A DNA stretch of 64,000 bases from Pseudomonas sp. QTF5 (GCF_000512695.2 NZ_AZRW02000006.1:153833-217832); one strand, 5' to 3'. Positions 47,137-56,522 are shown, counted from the first letter of the stretch. Numbers and translations are program-made. Notes: generated by a model from the sequence alone, not told the origin.

Positions 47137-48309
47137 ATGGCTCTGTCCTACAGTGCGCGCAGTCGCGCTATCGAACCGTTCCACGTCATGGCCCTGCTGG
47201 CGCGGGCCAACGAGCTGCAAGCAGCCGGCCACGACGTGATTCACCTGGAAATCGGCGAGCCGGACTTCACCACCGCCGAGCCGATCATTCAGGCCGGCCA
47301 GGCTGCGCTGACGGCAGGGAAGACCCGTTACACCGCCGCTCGCGGCATTCCCGAGCTGCGCGAAGCCATTTCGGGGTTTTATCAGCAGCGTTACGGGTTG
47401 AACATCGATCCACAACGTATCCTCATCACGCCCGGCGGTTCAGGTGCGTTGCTGTTGGCCAGTGCCTTGCTGGTAGACCCAGGCAAACACTGGCTGCTGG
47501 CAGACCCGGGTTACCCGTGCAACCGGCACTTCCTGCGGTTGGTGGAAGGCGCGGCGCAACTGGTGCCAGTCGGCCCGGACGTGCGTTATCAGCTGACCCC
47601 GGACCTGGTCGCACGTCACTGGGATCACGACAGCGTCGGCGCCCTGGTGGCATCGCCAGCCAACCCGACCGGGACCATCCTGACCCGCGACGAGTTGGCC
47701 GGGCTTTCTGCAGCGATCAAGGCCCGTCACGGCCATTTGGTGGTCGACGAGATCTACCATGGCCTGACTTACGGCACGGATGCGGCCAGCGTGCTGGAAG
47801 TCGATGACAGCGCTTTCGTCCTCAATAGTTTTTCCAAGTATTTCGGCATGACCGGCTGGCGACTCGGTTGGCTGGTAGCGCCAGAAGCGGCGGTCGGTGA
47901 GCTGGAAAAACTCGCCCAGAACCTCTACATCAGCGCGCCGAGCATGGCCCAGCACGCTGCATTGGCTTGCTTCGAACCTGCCACCATTCAAATTTTCGAG
48001 GAGCGCCGCGCCGAGTTCGGACGACGTCGTGACTTCCTGCTGCCAGCCCTGCGGGAATTGGGCTTCGGTATCGCTGTAGAACCGGAAGGCGCGTTCTATT
48101 TGTACGCTGATATCAGCAAGTTCGGCGGCGATGCCTTCGCGTTCTGCCGACACTTCCTCGAAACTGAGCACGTCGCGATCACGCCGGGCCTGGACTTCGG
48201 GCGTTATCAGGCCGGGCATCATGTGCGGTTCGCCTACACCCAAAGTCTTCCACGCTTGCAAGAAGCGGTCGAACGGATCGCTTGCGGTTTGAAGAGCTGG
48301 CAAGGCTGA
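47137..48309 (+). CDS. PLP-dependent class I/II aminotransferase
   Basis: A 390-residue fold-type I enzyme. It has the PLP signatures [18 protein letters not shown] near residue 170 (Asn contacting PLP), [12 protein letters not shown] near 205 (Asp), and [15 protein letters not shown] near 235 with the Schiff-base Lys; a C-terminal Arg in VRFAYTQS binds carboxylate. It is probably an aspartate/alanine-type transaminase; the substrate is unknown. AAGGAAGG precedes the ATG. The stop overlaps the sfsA start (ATGA). Confidence 0.9.
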   Translation: MALSYSARSRAIEPFHVMALLARANELQAAGHDVIHLEIGEPDFTTAEPIIQAGQAALTAGKTRYTAARGIPELREAISGFYQQRYGLNIDPQRILITPGGSGALLLASALLVDPGKHWLLADPGYPCNRHFLRLVEGAAQLVPVGPDVRYQLTPDLVARHWDHDSVGALVASPANPTGTILTRDELAGLSAAIKARHGHLVVDEIYHGLTYGTDAASVLEVDDSAFVLNSFSKYFGMTGWRLGWLVAPEAAVGELEKLAQNLYISAPSMAQHAALACFEPATIQIFEERRAEFGRRRDFLLPALRELGFGIAVEPEGAFYLYADISKFGGDAFAFCRHFLETEHVAITPGLDFGRYQAGHHVRFAYTQSLPRLQEAVERIACGLKSWQG

Positions 48310-49022
48310 TGCGTTTTCATCCTCCCCTCGAAGAAGGTCGCTTGATTCGTCGCTACAAACGTTTTCTTGCCGATATCGAAACCGTTAGCGGCGAGTTGCT
48401 GACCATCCACTGCCCTAACACCGGTTCGATGCTTAATTGCCAGGTCGAAGGCGGGCAGGTCTGGTTCAGCCGTTCCAACGACCCCAAGCGTAAGTTGCCC
48501 GGCACTTGGGAAGTCGGGGAAACCCCGCAGGGGCGGCTGTTCTGCGTAAACACCGGACGCGCCAACGGTTTGATCGAGGAGGCGTTGCGGGCCAATGTCA
48601 TCACCGAGCTGAACGGCTTTACCGAACTGAAGCGCGAAGTGGCCTACGGTCAGGAAAACAGCCGCATCGATTTCCGTCTCGACTACCCGAGCGGGCCAGC
48701 GTATGTGGAAGTCAAAAGCGTCACCTTGGGCTTCGATGGCTCGTTGGTGGCGGCGTTTCCCGATGCGGTGACCCAGCGTGGGGCCAAGCATTTGCGCGAG
48801 TTGGCGCATTTGGCCCGGGACGGGATTCGTGCTGTGCAACTGTATTGCGTGAACCTGACCGGCATCGATTCCGTGCGGCCTGCTGAAGAAATCGATTCGG
48901 CCTACGCTGCTGCGTTACATGAAGCGGTGGCATGCGGGGTCGAAGTACTGGCGTATGGCGTGCACTTGACCCACGAAGAGATGGTGGTCGATCGGCGGCT
49001 GGAAGTGCTGTTAAACGGTTAG
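48309..49022 (+). CDS. sfsA: DNA/RNA nuclease SfsA
   Basis: 237 residues. It begins [20 protein letters not shown] and contains the nuclease-like core [20 protein letters not shown] and [10 protein letters not shown] (D..ExK metal site). SfsA was named for sugar fermentation stimulation and has been reported to be a nuclease. ATG 48309 overlaps the aminotransferase stop. It converges with the Rieske gene, and the two stops overlap by 3 bp. Confidence 0.93.
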   Translation: MRFHPPLEEGRLIRRYKRFLADIETVSGELLTIHCPNTGSMLNCQVEGGQVWFSRSNDPKRKLPGTWEVGETPQGRLFCVNTGRANGLIEEALRANVITELNGFTELKREVAYGQENSRIDFRLDYPSGPAYVEVKSVTLGFDGSLVAAFPDAVTQRGAKHLRELAHLARDGIRAVQLYCVNLTGIDSVRPAEEIDSAYAAALHEAVACGVEVLAYGVHLTHEEMVVDRRLEVLLNG

Positions 49023-49336
49023 AGCGTGACCCAGATCCCCAGCTCGTCTTCGCGGCAGGGAATGGTCGTAAGTGATTGACCGGCGCACGGGCCGGCGACG
49101 CATTCGCCGTCTTCGATCAGAAACAGTGCGCCATGGGTAGCGCACTGGATCAGGCTGTTGCTGGGGTCGAGAAACTGGTCGGGCTTCCATTCCAGTCCGA
49201 CGCCCCGGTGCGGGCAGCGATTTTCATACACATACACCCGGCCGCCCCGGCGCACGGCCAGAAGCTTCTGACCGTCGACGTCGAAACCACGACTGCTGGC
49301 GTCAGCCAATTCGGCGCCCGTGCAAAGAAGCTTCAT
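49019..49336 (-). CDS. Rieske [2Fe-2S] protein
   Basis: A 105-residue soluble ferredoxin-like protein. The cluster ligands are CPHRG (Cys, His) near residue 40 and CATHG (Cys, His) near 65, the standard Rieske pair. No signal peptide. It resembles the small electron-transfer subunits of dioxygenases or NirD-like proteins; no oxygenase is nearby. GAGG lies 6 nt before the ATG at 49336. Confidence 0.9.
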   Translation of the reverse strand: MKLLCTGAELADASSRGFDVDGQKLLAVRRGGRVYVYENRCPHRGVGLEWKPDQFLDPSNSLIQCATHGALFLIEDGECVAGPCAGQSLTTIPCREDELGIWVTL

Positions 49337-49678
49337 GTCTATCCTCAAGTCCCGCAGTTCGTGATCAGATATGTCCGAGCTTGACGTTCAAATGCAAGCA
49401 ATTATCAAATGGCCGCTCACCCGCAGGGCGATTGCCGGATGCCGAGGATACTTGAAAAGCCTGGCTGACGGTTTCTATCCCGGTACGACCGGCCAATGAC
49501 CTCGTTAAACCCCGTGCGTTGTTCATTGGCCTGAGCGTGCTGTGTTTGCTGGCGCTCGACACGTTGCGCGCGGCGTTGCGGCTGATTGGTTTGCCAGCTG
49601 GAAGTACTGGTGCAGCCGCACCCGGAGCGTGGGCATCCGCTGATCATTGCCCGCTGAGCATTTCATCGAGGTGAGAAC
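49337..49678 (+). other. Intergenic region with a possible decayed reading frame
   Basis: 342 bp between the Rieske and chaN genes. One plus-strand frame reads a membrane-helix-like stretch (RALFIGLSVLCLLALDTLRA) around 49515-49575. A neighbouring frame then reads QLEVLVQPHPERGHPLIIAR up to a TGA near 49660. Neither has a convincing start. This could be the frameshifted remains of a small membrane protein, but I cannot name it. Confidence 0.3.
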
Positions 49679-50554
49679 ATGCGTGTGATGGTGATACTGG
49701 CTGTGCTGTTACTGAGTGCCTGTCAGCATGTGCCGGTGCCGGTGCCGGTGCCGCCACCGGTCAGCGGCGAGATCCTGGAGCTGCGCAGCGGTCAAACACT
49801 GACAGCGCAGGAACTACTTGTACGGTTGGCCGAGTCTTCGCGGCTGATCGTCGGCGAGCAGCATGACAATCGTGATCACCATCAACTGCAATTGTGGTTG
49901 TTGCAGGCATTAAGTGAGCAGCGGCCCCAAGGCAGTTTGCTGTTGGAAATGCTTACGCCGGATCAACAAGTGCGCGTCGATCAAGTTCGGCAGTCTTCAC
50001 CGCTACCGGCGGACTTGCCCAATGCATTGGCCTGGCAACCGGGTTGGGACTGGAATCTGTACGGGCCGATCGTTGGTTTTGCCCTGACTCAGCCTTATCC
50101 GTTGCTGGCGGCCAATCTGGATGCGCTTGAAGTCCGTACTGTCTATGCCAGACCGCCGACGTTGATCGGTTCGCGCTCCAACGCCCCGATGGTCAAGGAT
50201 GAGTTGCTGGCACAGATCAGCGATTCCCACTGTGGCTTGCTGCCCACATCGCAAATGCCCGCGATGCTGGCCGTCCAGCAGCAGCGTGACCGGCGGATGG
50301 CCGGGCGATTACTGGCCGCACCTGCGCCTGCACTGCTGTTTGCTGGCGCGTACCACGCACGCAAGGATATCGGGGTGCCGATCCATGTGCTGGATCTGGG
50401 TGAGCTCAAAGGGCCAACCGTATTGATGTTGGCGGAGCAGGGCGCTGAGGTCACGCCGGCCATGGCCGATTACGTCTGGTATACGCCCGCCACGCCGCCG
50501 CAGGATTACTGCGCGCAAATGCGTAAACAGTTCGGCAAGCAGTCAGGGCAGTAA
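49679..50554 (+). CDS. ChaN family lipoprotein
   Basis: A 291-residue lipoprotein. The lipobox LLSAC lies at residues 12-16 of a short signal peptide and is followed by a Pro/Val-rich linker (VPVPVPVPPP). The ChaN domain includes RLIVGEQHDNRDHH near residue 60 and a C-terminal YHARKDIGVPIHVLDLG. ChaN proteins bind heme and are linked to iron acquisition. GAGGTGA precedes the ATG. The Fur-controlled sRNA PrrF lies immediately downstream on the other strand. Confidence 0.88.
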   Translation: MRVMVILAVLLLSACQHVPVPVPVPPPVSGEILELRSGQTLTAQELLVRLAESSRLIVGEQHDNRDHHQLQLWLLQALSEQRPQGSLLLEMLTPDQQVRVDQVRQSSPLPADLPNALAWQPGWDWNLYGPIVGFALTQPYPLLAANLDALEVRTVYARPPTLIGSRSNAPMVKDELLAQISDSHCGLLPTSQMPAMLAVQQQRDRRMAGRLLAAPAPALLFAGAYHARKDIGVPIHVLDLGELKGPTVLMLAEQGAEVTPAMADYVWYTPATPPQDYCAQMRKQFGKQSGQ

Positions 50555-50577
50555 AACCTGGCGAGTTTTCCACAGGC

Positions 50578-50604
50578 AAAAAAAGACCCGGCAAGAGCCG
50601 GGTC
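50578..50604 (-). terminator. Terminator of prrF
   Basis: GACCCGGC / GCCGGGTC, 4-nt loop, followed by seven T residues on the minus strand. Confidence 0.95.
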
Positions 50605-50691
50605 AAATAACCGTGATTAGCCTGATGAGGAGATAATCTGAGAGTCCGAACCAAGGGCTTTTCAGAATATCGACCAGTCTCGCGACCAGTT
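50578..50691 (-). ncRNA. prrF: Iron-responsive small RNA PrrF
   Basis: An RNA of about 114 nt. Its 5' end reads AACTGGTCGCGAGACTGGTC, and the conserved antisense core GATTATCTCCTCATCAGG with CTAATCACGG follows. It ends with the hairpin GACCCGGC / GCCGGGTC and a T run. These blocks match PrrF as I know it from Pseudomonas. A Fur box overlaps the promoter, so the RNA accumulates when iron is low and represses iron-containing proteins. Only one copy is present here, whereas P. aeruginosa has two in tandem. Confidence 0.93.
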
Positions 50692-50692
50692 G

Positions 50693-50725
50693 TGATAATC
50701 ATAGCGATTCTCATTACCAAGTCAA
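50693..50725 (-). promoter_or_regulatory. prrF promoter with overlapping Fur box
   Basis: On the minus strand TTGACT (50725-50720), a 16-bp spacer and TATGAT (50703-50698) form the promoter. The stretch AATGAGAATCGCTATGATTA followed by TCA (50715-50693) is a Fur-type GATAAT-like palindrome covering the -10. Confidence 0.88.
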
Positions 50726-50820
50726 CCGCTGATTTTTAATTTCTGTGGAACTCACCATTTCCCTTGGTGAAGGCCCCGCAATCATTGGTTCAGGCTGTTT
50801 GCGTAAGCGTAATTACCCGT

Positions 50821-51093
50821 TCAAATCTTGTGGCGTGACGAGATGGCGTCCAGTTGTTTGTTCAAGGCTTCCTTGCGTTCGGCGGGAATGTCGTTCCAGT
50901 GAACATCCATCAGTGCGCCTTCGATCGCATACAACAACACCTTGGAAGCCCGAAAACCGCGCGTGCGCACGGCCCGATAAGCATCCACAGCTCCCAGCCG
51001 ACGCAAGTCCGAGGCACTGTGGATGCCCACGGCATGCAGCCATTGCGCCGACGTCTTGCCAAGATTTTTCAGGTGTTGCAGTTCATCATTCAT
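50821..51093 (-). CDS. TfoX/Sxy C-terminal domain protein
   Basis: A 90-residue helical protein consisting only of the TfoX C-terminal domain: LKNLGKTSAQWLHAVGIHS and DLRRLGAVDAYRAVR form helix-hairpin-helix-like units. Its role is unknown; full-length TfoX/Sxy regulates competence genes, but this short form lacks the N-terminal domain. AAGGAGG lies 5 nt before the ATG at 51093. Confidence 0.85.
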   Translation of the reverse strand: MNDELQHLKNLGKTSAQWLHAVGIHSASDLRRLGAVDAYRAVRTRGFRASKVLLYAIEGALMDVHWNDIPAERKEALNKQLDAISSRHKI

Positions 51094-51286
51094 CAAGCCT
51101 CCTTGCGACAGCCGAACAGTGCGTGGGCGAGCCTCTCAGCAGTGTAGCCATCAGTAGGAAAAGCGTGATTGTTTGGTCGGTTTCGACGCAAAAGCTTCTA
51201 AGAGGTGGGCTCAAGAAGTGGCGTGAAAAGGCTGCGAGTGCAGTTGGAAGGCTGCGTGAAGGTTGAGTTTCAGGGTAAAAAAAGGA

Positions 51287-51313
51287 CAGAGTCCAGCGCA
51301 ACGCAGGGGCGCC
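51287..51313 (-). terminator. Possible terminator of the pentapeptide-repeat gene
   Basis: GTCCGGCGC / GCGCTGGAC imperfect stem followed, after six bases, by seven T residues on the minus strand. Confidence 0.45.
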
Positions 51314-51335
51314 GGACCTGATAGAAAAGTCGTTT

Positions 51336-51680
51336 TTAGCGGGTGCGATAACGCAGTCGCGTACCGAAATTCATCGACATCAGAATCTCATCGGCACTCA
51401 GCTCTGGCGGGAAATAGGCGCCGGAGATCTGCGCGTGGGCCAGGCTTGCACCTTCCAGGGAAGCGTTGCGAAAGTCGATGCCGCGCAAGTCGGCAGAGCG
51501 GAAATAGGCGTCGGTGAAGTCAACGCCGTCGGCATTCAGCTCACGCAGATCGAGACCACGGAAGTCGCCACCAACCATGTCGATAGGTCCATCTTTCGGG
51601 CGTTCGTTGTTAAAGCCTGTGATGTCGTCTTTGTGCAGCAAGGCATAAAGCGGGGTGTCGAGAAGTTTCGGCTGGCTCAT
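51336..51680 (-). CDS. Pentapeptide-repeat protein
   Basis: A 114-residue cytoplasmic protein with about seven A(D/N)LxX-type pentapeptides between residues 38 and 88 (GDFRG LDLRE LNADG VDFTD AYFRS ADLRG IDFRN ASLEG ASLAH). These would form a short right-handed quadrilateral beta helix. Some long members (Qnr, MfpA) protect gyrase, but this one is far too short to infer that. Confidence 0.85.
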   Translation of the reverse strand: MSQPKLLDTPLYALLHKDDITGFNNERPKDGPIDMVGGDFRGLDLRELNADGVDFTDAYFRSADLRGIDFRNASLEGASLAHAQISGAYFPPELSADEILMSMNFGTRLRYRTR

Positions 51681-51771
51681 GTCACATCACCTGATGGTTT
51701 TATGACGCCATTATAGTGCCACTATTTGACAGCCGTGAAGCCGGTGAAGGCTTCACGGTTGAAATAGTTTC

Positions 51772-53328
51772 TTACAGGCCTGGCAGACGTTGGCGAATCT
51801 GCGCAACGACGGTATCGAGCGTGCCACTTTCATTGGTCTGGACGCGTTTGCTGCAGAGAATTTCTGCTGGCGTCAGGGCCTCGCGGCTGGCTTGCTGGGC
51901 GGCGATAACAGTCAGGTTTGCGTCGGACGGATCCTTACTGTCTGCCTGACGTTGCTTCAGCCAGCTCTCGATCACCGCTTGCGGTGCGTCGCAATCGAGG
52001 ATCAGGAACGGCGCACCGGTGGCTTCGGCGATTTTTGCCGCGCCGTCCCGTTGGTCGCGCTTGAGGTACGTGGCATCGACCACCACCGGGAAACCGGCAT
52101 GCAAAATTACACCGGCAATTTCATGCAGACGGCTGTAGGTGGCAGCGCTGGCGTCAGCACTATAGATGCCGGCCTGCGGGTCGTTCGGTACGGTTTGCTC
52201 GCCGAACATACGCTTGCGCTCGACATCGGAGCGCAGACGAATGGCGCCCAACGCTTCCACCAGGCGCATGGCCACGTGACTCTTGCCGACGGCGGAAACA
52301 CCGTGGGTAATCGCCAGGAAGCGCGAAGGAATGGTGCTGTAGCTTTCCGCCAGGTTGGCGTAGTTGCGATACTGGCGCAGCGTAGTGGCGCGCTGCACAG
52401 GATCGGCCTCGGCCGGCATGCTGAACAGGCTGACCTTGGCGCGAACCAGCGCGCGGTAGGCTTTATAGAAGTTCAGCAGCTCCAGGCCCTGATAGTCGCC
52501 GGTCAGCTCCAGGTATTGGCTGATGAAGCGGCGCGCCAGGCTCTTCAGGCCACGGTCTTCCAGGTCCATGGCCAGGAAACCGGTGTCGGCGTAAACATCG
52601 GTGAAACGGAACGGTTCGTTGAACTCGATGCAATCGAAGATCACCACGTTGCCATCGATCACGGTGGCGTTGCCCAAGTGAATATCGCCGTGGCATTCAC
52701 GAATGAAACCGTCGGCCTTGCGCTGGGCGAACAGCGGCTTGAGGCGTTCGAAGCTGCTTTCGGCCCAGGCTTGCAGCGCCTCGAGTTGCAGCAGATCGGC
52801 CTTGTCGCTGAGGAACGGACGGATCTGTTCGAAGTTCTGCCGCACCGGCGCCATGACGCTGTCCGGCGTGCCGGCTTCGTGTTCGGCAGGCACTTTCGGC
52901 GCGCTGAGGTGAAATTGAGCGATCTGCGCGGCCATCTCGTCGATGTGCGTGGTGGTCAGTTCGCCGTTGGCTTGCAAGGTGCTGAGCAATTGGCTTTGTG
53001 GGAACTGACGCATTTTCAGGGCGTAGTCGACGACCGGACCTTCGCCGCCCAGTTGTGGTGCCTCGGCGCTGCCAGTAATCGGCAACACTTCAAGATACAA
53101 ATCATGGGTCAGGCGCTGGTTCAGGCGCAGCTCTTCAGCGCAGAAATGCTCGCGCGCTTGGAGGCTGGTGAAGTCGAGGAAGCCGAAATTCACCGGCTTC
53201 TTCACTTTATAGGCATAGGGGCCGGTGAGCAGCACCCAGGAAATATGGGTCTCGATGACCTGGAACCCTTCTACGGGATGCGGGTAGAGGGCCGGGTTTT
53301 GCAGGGCAGCGATCAGGGACTGGCTCAC
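51772..53328 (-). CDS. Fusion of aminoglycoside phosphotransferase-like kinase and P-loop ATPase
   Basis: 518 residues. The N-terminal APH/ChoK-like region (to about 330) contains the catalytic loop CHGDIHLGNATVID and metal-binding VIFDCIEFNE. The C-terminal AAA_33/zeta-type P-loop kinase has ITHGVSAVGKSHVAMRL (Walker A) near residue 345. The substrate is unknown. I chose GTG 53328 (VSQSLIAALQNP), which has AAGGA upstream; the frame remains open further upstream without a better start. It is divergent from mrcB. Confidence 0.82.
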   Translation of the reverse strand: MSQSLIAALQNPALYPHPVEGFQVIETHISWVLLTGPYAYKVKKPVNFGFLDFTSLQAREHFCAEELRLNQRLTHDLYLEVLPITGSAEAPQLGGEGPVVDYALKMRQFPQSQLLSTLQANGELTTTHIDEMAAQIAQFHLSAPKVPAEHEAGTPDSVMAPVRQNFEQIRPFLSDKADLLQLEALQAWAESSFERLKPLFAQRKADGFIRECHGDIHLGNATVIDGNVVIFDCIEFNEPFRFTDVYADTGFLAMDLEDRGLKSLARRFISQYLELTGDYQGLELLNFYKAYRALVRAKVSLFSMPAEADPVQRATTLRQYRNYANLAESYSTIPSRFLAITHGVSAVGKSHVAMRLVEALGAIRLRSDVERKRMFGEQTVPNDPQAGIYSADASAATYSRLHEIAGVILHAGFPVVVDATYLKRDQRDGAAKIAEATGAPFLILDCDAPQAVIESWLKQRQADSKDPSDANLTVIAAQQASREALTPAEILCSKRVQTNESGTLDTVVAQIRQRLPGL

Positions 53329-53446
53329 AGGCGATCCTTCAGAGTCTGGGAAAAATTCAAGGCCGTCATTATGGCCGCAAGTCCGCCCGACGCAAACCTC
53401 AGCGGGCTCCTGTTGAGGATGAATAAAGTGCGTATAATCCGCCGCC

Positions 53447-55771
53447 ATGACTCGTACTCGATCCCCCCGAACCCCCAAAAAACCACCTTCCAAGGGCATG
53501 CGCCCCTGGCTGGGCTGGGCCCTTAAACTCAGTCTGGTCGGCCTTGTGGTGCTCGCCGGGTTCGCGGTTTACCTCGACGCAGTGGTGCAGGAGAAGTTCT
53601 CCGGCAAGCGCTGGACCATCCCGGCCAAGGTGTACGCGCGCCCGCTTGAGCTGTTCACAGGCCAGAAGCTGAGTAAGGAAGACTTCCTCACCGAGCTCGA
53701 TGCCTTGGGCTACCGACGCGAAGCCGTCAGCAACGGCCCCGGCGCGGCGGCGGTCAATGGCAATACCGTCGACTTGAATACCCGCGGCTTCCAGTTCTAT
53801 GAAGGTATGGAGCAGGCCCAGCCCGTGCGCGTGCGCTTCTCCGGCGATTACGTGGCCGAGCTTTCGGCGACCAACGGTTCGAAGCTTTCTGTGGTGCGAC
53901 TGGAGCCGCTGCTGATTGGCGGGATTTACCCGAAAAACCTTGAAGACCGCATCCTGATCAAGATCGATCAGGTTCCGCCGTATCTGCTCGAAACCCTGAT
54001 TGCCGTAGAAGACCGGGACTTCTACGGCCACTGGGGCGTGTCGCCGAAATCGATTGCCCGAGCCATCTACATCAACACCTCGGGTGGCAAGATGACCCAG
54101 GGCGGCAGTACGCTGACGCAACAGTTGGTCAAGAACTTCTACCTCACCAGCGAACGCAGCCTGACCCGTAAGCTCACCGAAGCCATGATGGCGATGTTGC
54201 TTGAGCTGCATTACGACAAGCGCGAAATTCTTGAGGCTTACCTCAATGAAGTGTTCGTCGGCCAGGATGGTCAGCGCGCGGTGCACGGTTTCGGCCTGGC
54301 CAGCCAGTTCTTCTTCGGGCAGCCATTGTCCGAGCTGAAACTGCATCAAGTCGCTTTGTTGGTGGGCATGGTCAAGGGGCCGTCCTATTACAACCCGCGT
54401 CGCAACCCTGAGCGGGCGCTGGAGCGGCGCAATCTGGTGCTCGATGTTCTGGGGGAACAAGGCGTTGCCACCGCCGAGCAGGTTGAGGCTGCGAAGAAAA
54501 TGCCACTGGGTGTGACCACTCGCGGCAAGTTGGCCGATAGCTCGTTCCCGGGCTTCCTCGACCTGGTTAAACGTCAGTTGCGCGAAGACTATCGCGACGA
54601 AGACTTGACCGAAGAAGGTCTGCGGATCTTCACCAGTTTCGACCCGATCCTGCAGATGAAAGCCGAAGCGTCGGTCAACGACACGTTCAAGCGTCTGGCA
54701 GGGCGCAAGGGTTCCGATGAGGTTGAGGCGGCCATGGTCGTGACCAACCCGGAAACCGGAGAAGTCCAGGCGATGATTGGCAGCCGTCAGGCGGGTTTTG
54801 CCGGTTTCAACCGGGCGCTTGATGCGGTACGACCGATCGGCTCGTTGATCAAACCTGCGGTTTATCTGACAGCCCTTGAGAAGCCGAGCCAGTACACGCT
54901 GACCAGTTGGCTGTCGGACGACTACTTCTCGGTCAAAGGCGCGGACGGTCAGGTCTGGAAACCGCAGAACTATGATCGCCGTTCCCACGGTACGGTATTC
55001 CTTTATCAAGGGTTGGCGCATTCCTACAACCTGTCGACCGCGCGTCTCGGGTTGGCGGTGGGTGTGCCGAATGTCTTGAAGACCTTGGCGCGCCTGGGGG
55101 TGAGTCGCGAGTTCCCGGCGTTCCCGTCGATGTTGCTGGGTGCCGGTGGGTTGACCCCGATCGAAGTGGCGACCATGTACCAGACACTGGCCAACGGCGG
55201 TTTCAATACGCCGATGCGCGGGATTCGCAGTGTGCTGACTGCCGAGGGCGAGCCGCTCAAGCGTTATCCGTTCCAGATTCAGCAGCAATTCGATCCGGCG
55301 TCCATTTACCTGATCCAGAGCGCCATGCAACGGGTCATGCGTGAAGGTACGGGCAGTTCGGTTTATAACGTGTTGCCGAAAACCCTGACCCTGGCCGGCA
55401 AGACCGGTACCAGTAACGATTCGCGGGACAGCTGGTTCGCCGGTTTCAGTCAGGATCTGCTGGCGGTGGTCTGGCTGGGGCGCGATGATAACGGCAAGAC
55501 GCCGTTTACCGGTGCCACCGGTGCGTTGCAGGTCTGGACCAGTTTTATGCGCAAGGCCGATCCGCTGCCGCTGGACATGCCGCAGCCGGACAACATTGTT
55601 CAGGCGTGGGTCGATTCGCGTACCGGGCAAGGTTCTGAAGGCAGCTGCCCAGGTGCGGTGCAGATGCCGTATATTCGCGGCAGCGAACCGCCTCCCGGTC
55701 CCGCTTGCGGTGGCGAAGGCCCTGCTTCCGGTGAATCGGTGATGGATTGGGTCAAGGGCTGGATGAATTAA
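53447..55771 (+). CDS. mrcB: Bifunctional penicillin-binding protein 1B
   Basis: A 774-residue class A PBP, inner-membrane anchored. The short basic N-terminus and single helix (residues 28-50) are followed by a UB2H domain (about 60-150). The glycosyltransferase GT51 domain has the catalytic Glu in VEDRDFYGHWG near residue 188 and GGSTLTQQLVKNFYL near 222. The transpeptidase domain has SxxK in IGSLIKPA, SxN in HSYNLSTARLG and KTG in AGKTGTSND. It synthesises peptidoglycan. A lipoprotein gene (lpoP) follows by 16 bp. Confidence 0.96.
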   Translation: MTRTRSPRTPKKPPSKGMRPWLGWALKLSLVGLVVLAGFAVYLDAVVQEKFSGKRWTIPAKVYARPLELFTGQKLSKEDFLTELDALGYRREAVSNGPGAAAVNGNTVDLNTRGFQFYEGMEQAQPVRVRFSGDYVAELSATNGSKLSVVRLEPLLIGGIYPKNLEDRILIKIDQVPPYLLETLIAVEDRDFYGHWGVSPKSIARAIYINTSGGKMTQGGSTLTQQLVKNFYLTSERSLTRKLTEAMMAMLLELHYDKREILEAYLNEVFVGQDGQRAVHGFGLASQFFFGQPLSELKLHQVALLVGMVKGPSYYNPRRNPERALERRNLVLDVLGEQGVATAEQVEAAKKMPLGVTTRGKLADSSFPGFLDLVKRQLREDYRDEDLTEEGLRIFTSFDPILQMKAEASVNDTFKRLAGRKGSDEVEAAMVVTNPETGEVQAMIGSRQAGFAGFNRALDAVRPIGSLIKPAVYLTALEKPSQYTLTSWLSDDYFSVKGADGQVWKPQNYDRRSHGTVFLYQGLAHSYNLSTARLGLAVGVPNVLKTLARLGVSREFPAFPSMLLGAGGLTPIEVATMYQTLANGGFNTPMRGIRSVLTAEGEPLKRYPFQIQQQFDPASIYLIQSAMQRVMREGTGSSVYNVLPKTLTLAGKTGTSNDSRDSWFAGFSQDLLAVVWLGRDDNGKTPFTGATGALQVWTSFMRKADPLPLDMPQPDNIVQAWVDSRTGQGSEGSCPGAVQMPYIRGSEPPPGPACGGEGPASGESVMDWVKGWMN

Positions 55772-55787
55772 GCGAAGAGGATTTCAA

Positions 55788-56522
55788 GTGAACAAGTGGT
55801 TGATTCCAGCGGTTACCGCCGTTGCTTTGCTCAGCGGTTGCTCTACCGTACAGCGCGGTTCGATTCCGGTTGTGGATTCCGGCAGCGCCGTTTCGAACAG
55901 TGAACGGATACAGGCGAATGGCGGTTACCGTCAGACGACAGTAAAACGTCCTGCACAAGCCCAGACTCAGGCAATCCCGCAAGGTGACACTGGCGTTGTG
56001 GTGATGGTGCCGGGTGGTGGCGCAGTTTCCTCGGCCCCGATCAGCACTTCGCCGATTACCCCAGGCCCGATCACTCCGGGGCCGATCGATACCTCGCCGG
56101 TCCAGTCGGCACCGATCAATCAGGGCAGCTACAGCATGCCATCGACGCCGAGCGGGATTCCTTCGGCGAACTCCGGCGGGCTGTCTGCCGATGAGCAACT
56201 GGACGGTCCGGTCCTGGCATTGTTGACCACTGCCCAGCAGCAACAGGCCAGCGGCGACCTTAATGGCGCGTCCTCCAGTCTCGAACGCGCCCAACGTGTT
56301 GCGCCGCGTGAGCCGCAAGTGCTTTATCGCCTGGCGCAGGTGCGTATGGCTCAAGGCGATGCGGCACAGGCCGAGCAGTTTGCCCGTCGTGGTCTGACGT
56401 TCGCCAGTGGTCGTCCGGCCCTTCAGGCCAGCCTGTGGGAATTGATCGCCCAGGCTCGTGGGAAGCAGGGGGACTCCGCCGGTGCGGCGTTGGCTCGTCA
56501 GAAGGCCAAGGTTTCGCTGTGA
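55788..56522 (+). CDS. lpoP: TPR lipoprotein, PBP1b activator LpoP
   Basis: A 244-residue outer-membrane lipoprotein. The lipobox LLSGC lies near residue 18. A long Pro/Ser/Thr-rich linker (ISTSPITPGPITPGPIDTSP) occupies about residues 80-135. The C-terminal tetratricopeptide domain follows (GALLTTAQQQQASGDLNGAS-like helices from about residue 145 on). Its position directly after mrcB, the lipobox and the TPR fold match LpoP, the activator of PBP1b known in P. aeruginosa. The linker would span to the inner-membrane synthase. The stop overlaps the next gene. Confidence 0.82.
   Translation: MNKWLIPAVTAVALLSGCSTVQRGSIPVVDSGSAVSNSERIQANGGYRQTTVKRPAQAQTQAIPQGDTGVVVMVPGGGAVSSAPISTSPITPGPITPGPIDTSPVQSAPINQGSYSMPSTPSGIPSANSGGLSADEQLDGPVLALLTTAQQQQASGDLNGASSSLERAQRVAPREPQVLYRLAQVRMAQGDAAQAEQFARRGLTFASGRPALQASLWELIAQARGKQGDSAGAALARQKAKVSL

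Noticed and set aside
53399..55630. 743-residue minus-strand frame opposite mrcB
   Set aside because: Despite its length it is an exact antisense shadow of mrcB; the sense frame has all PBP motifs.
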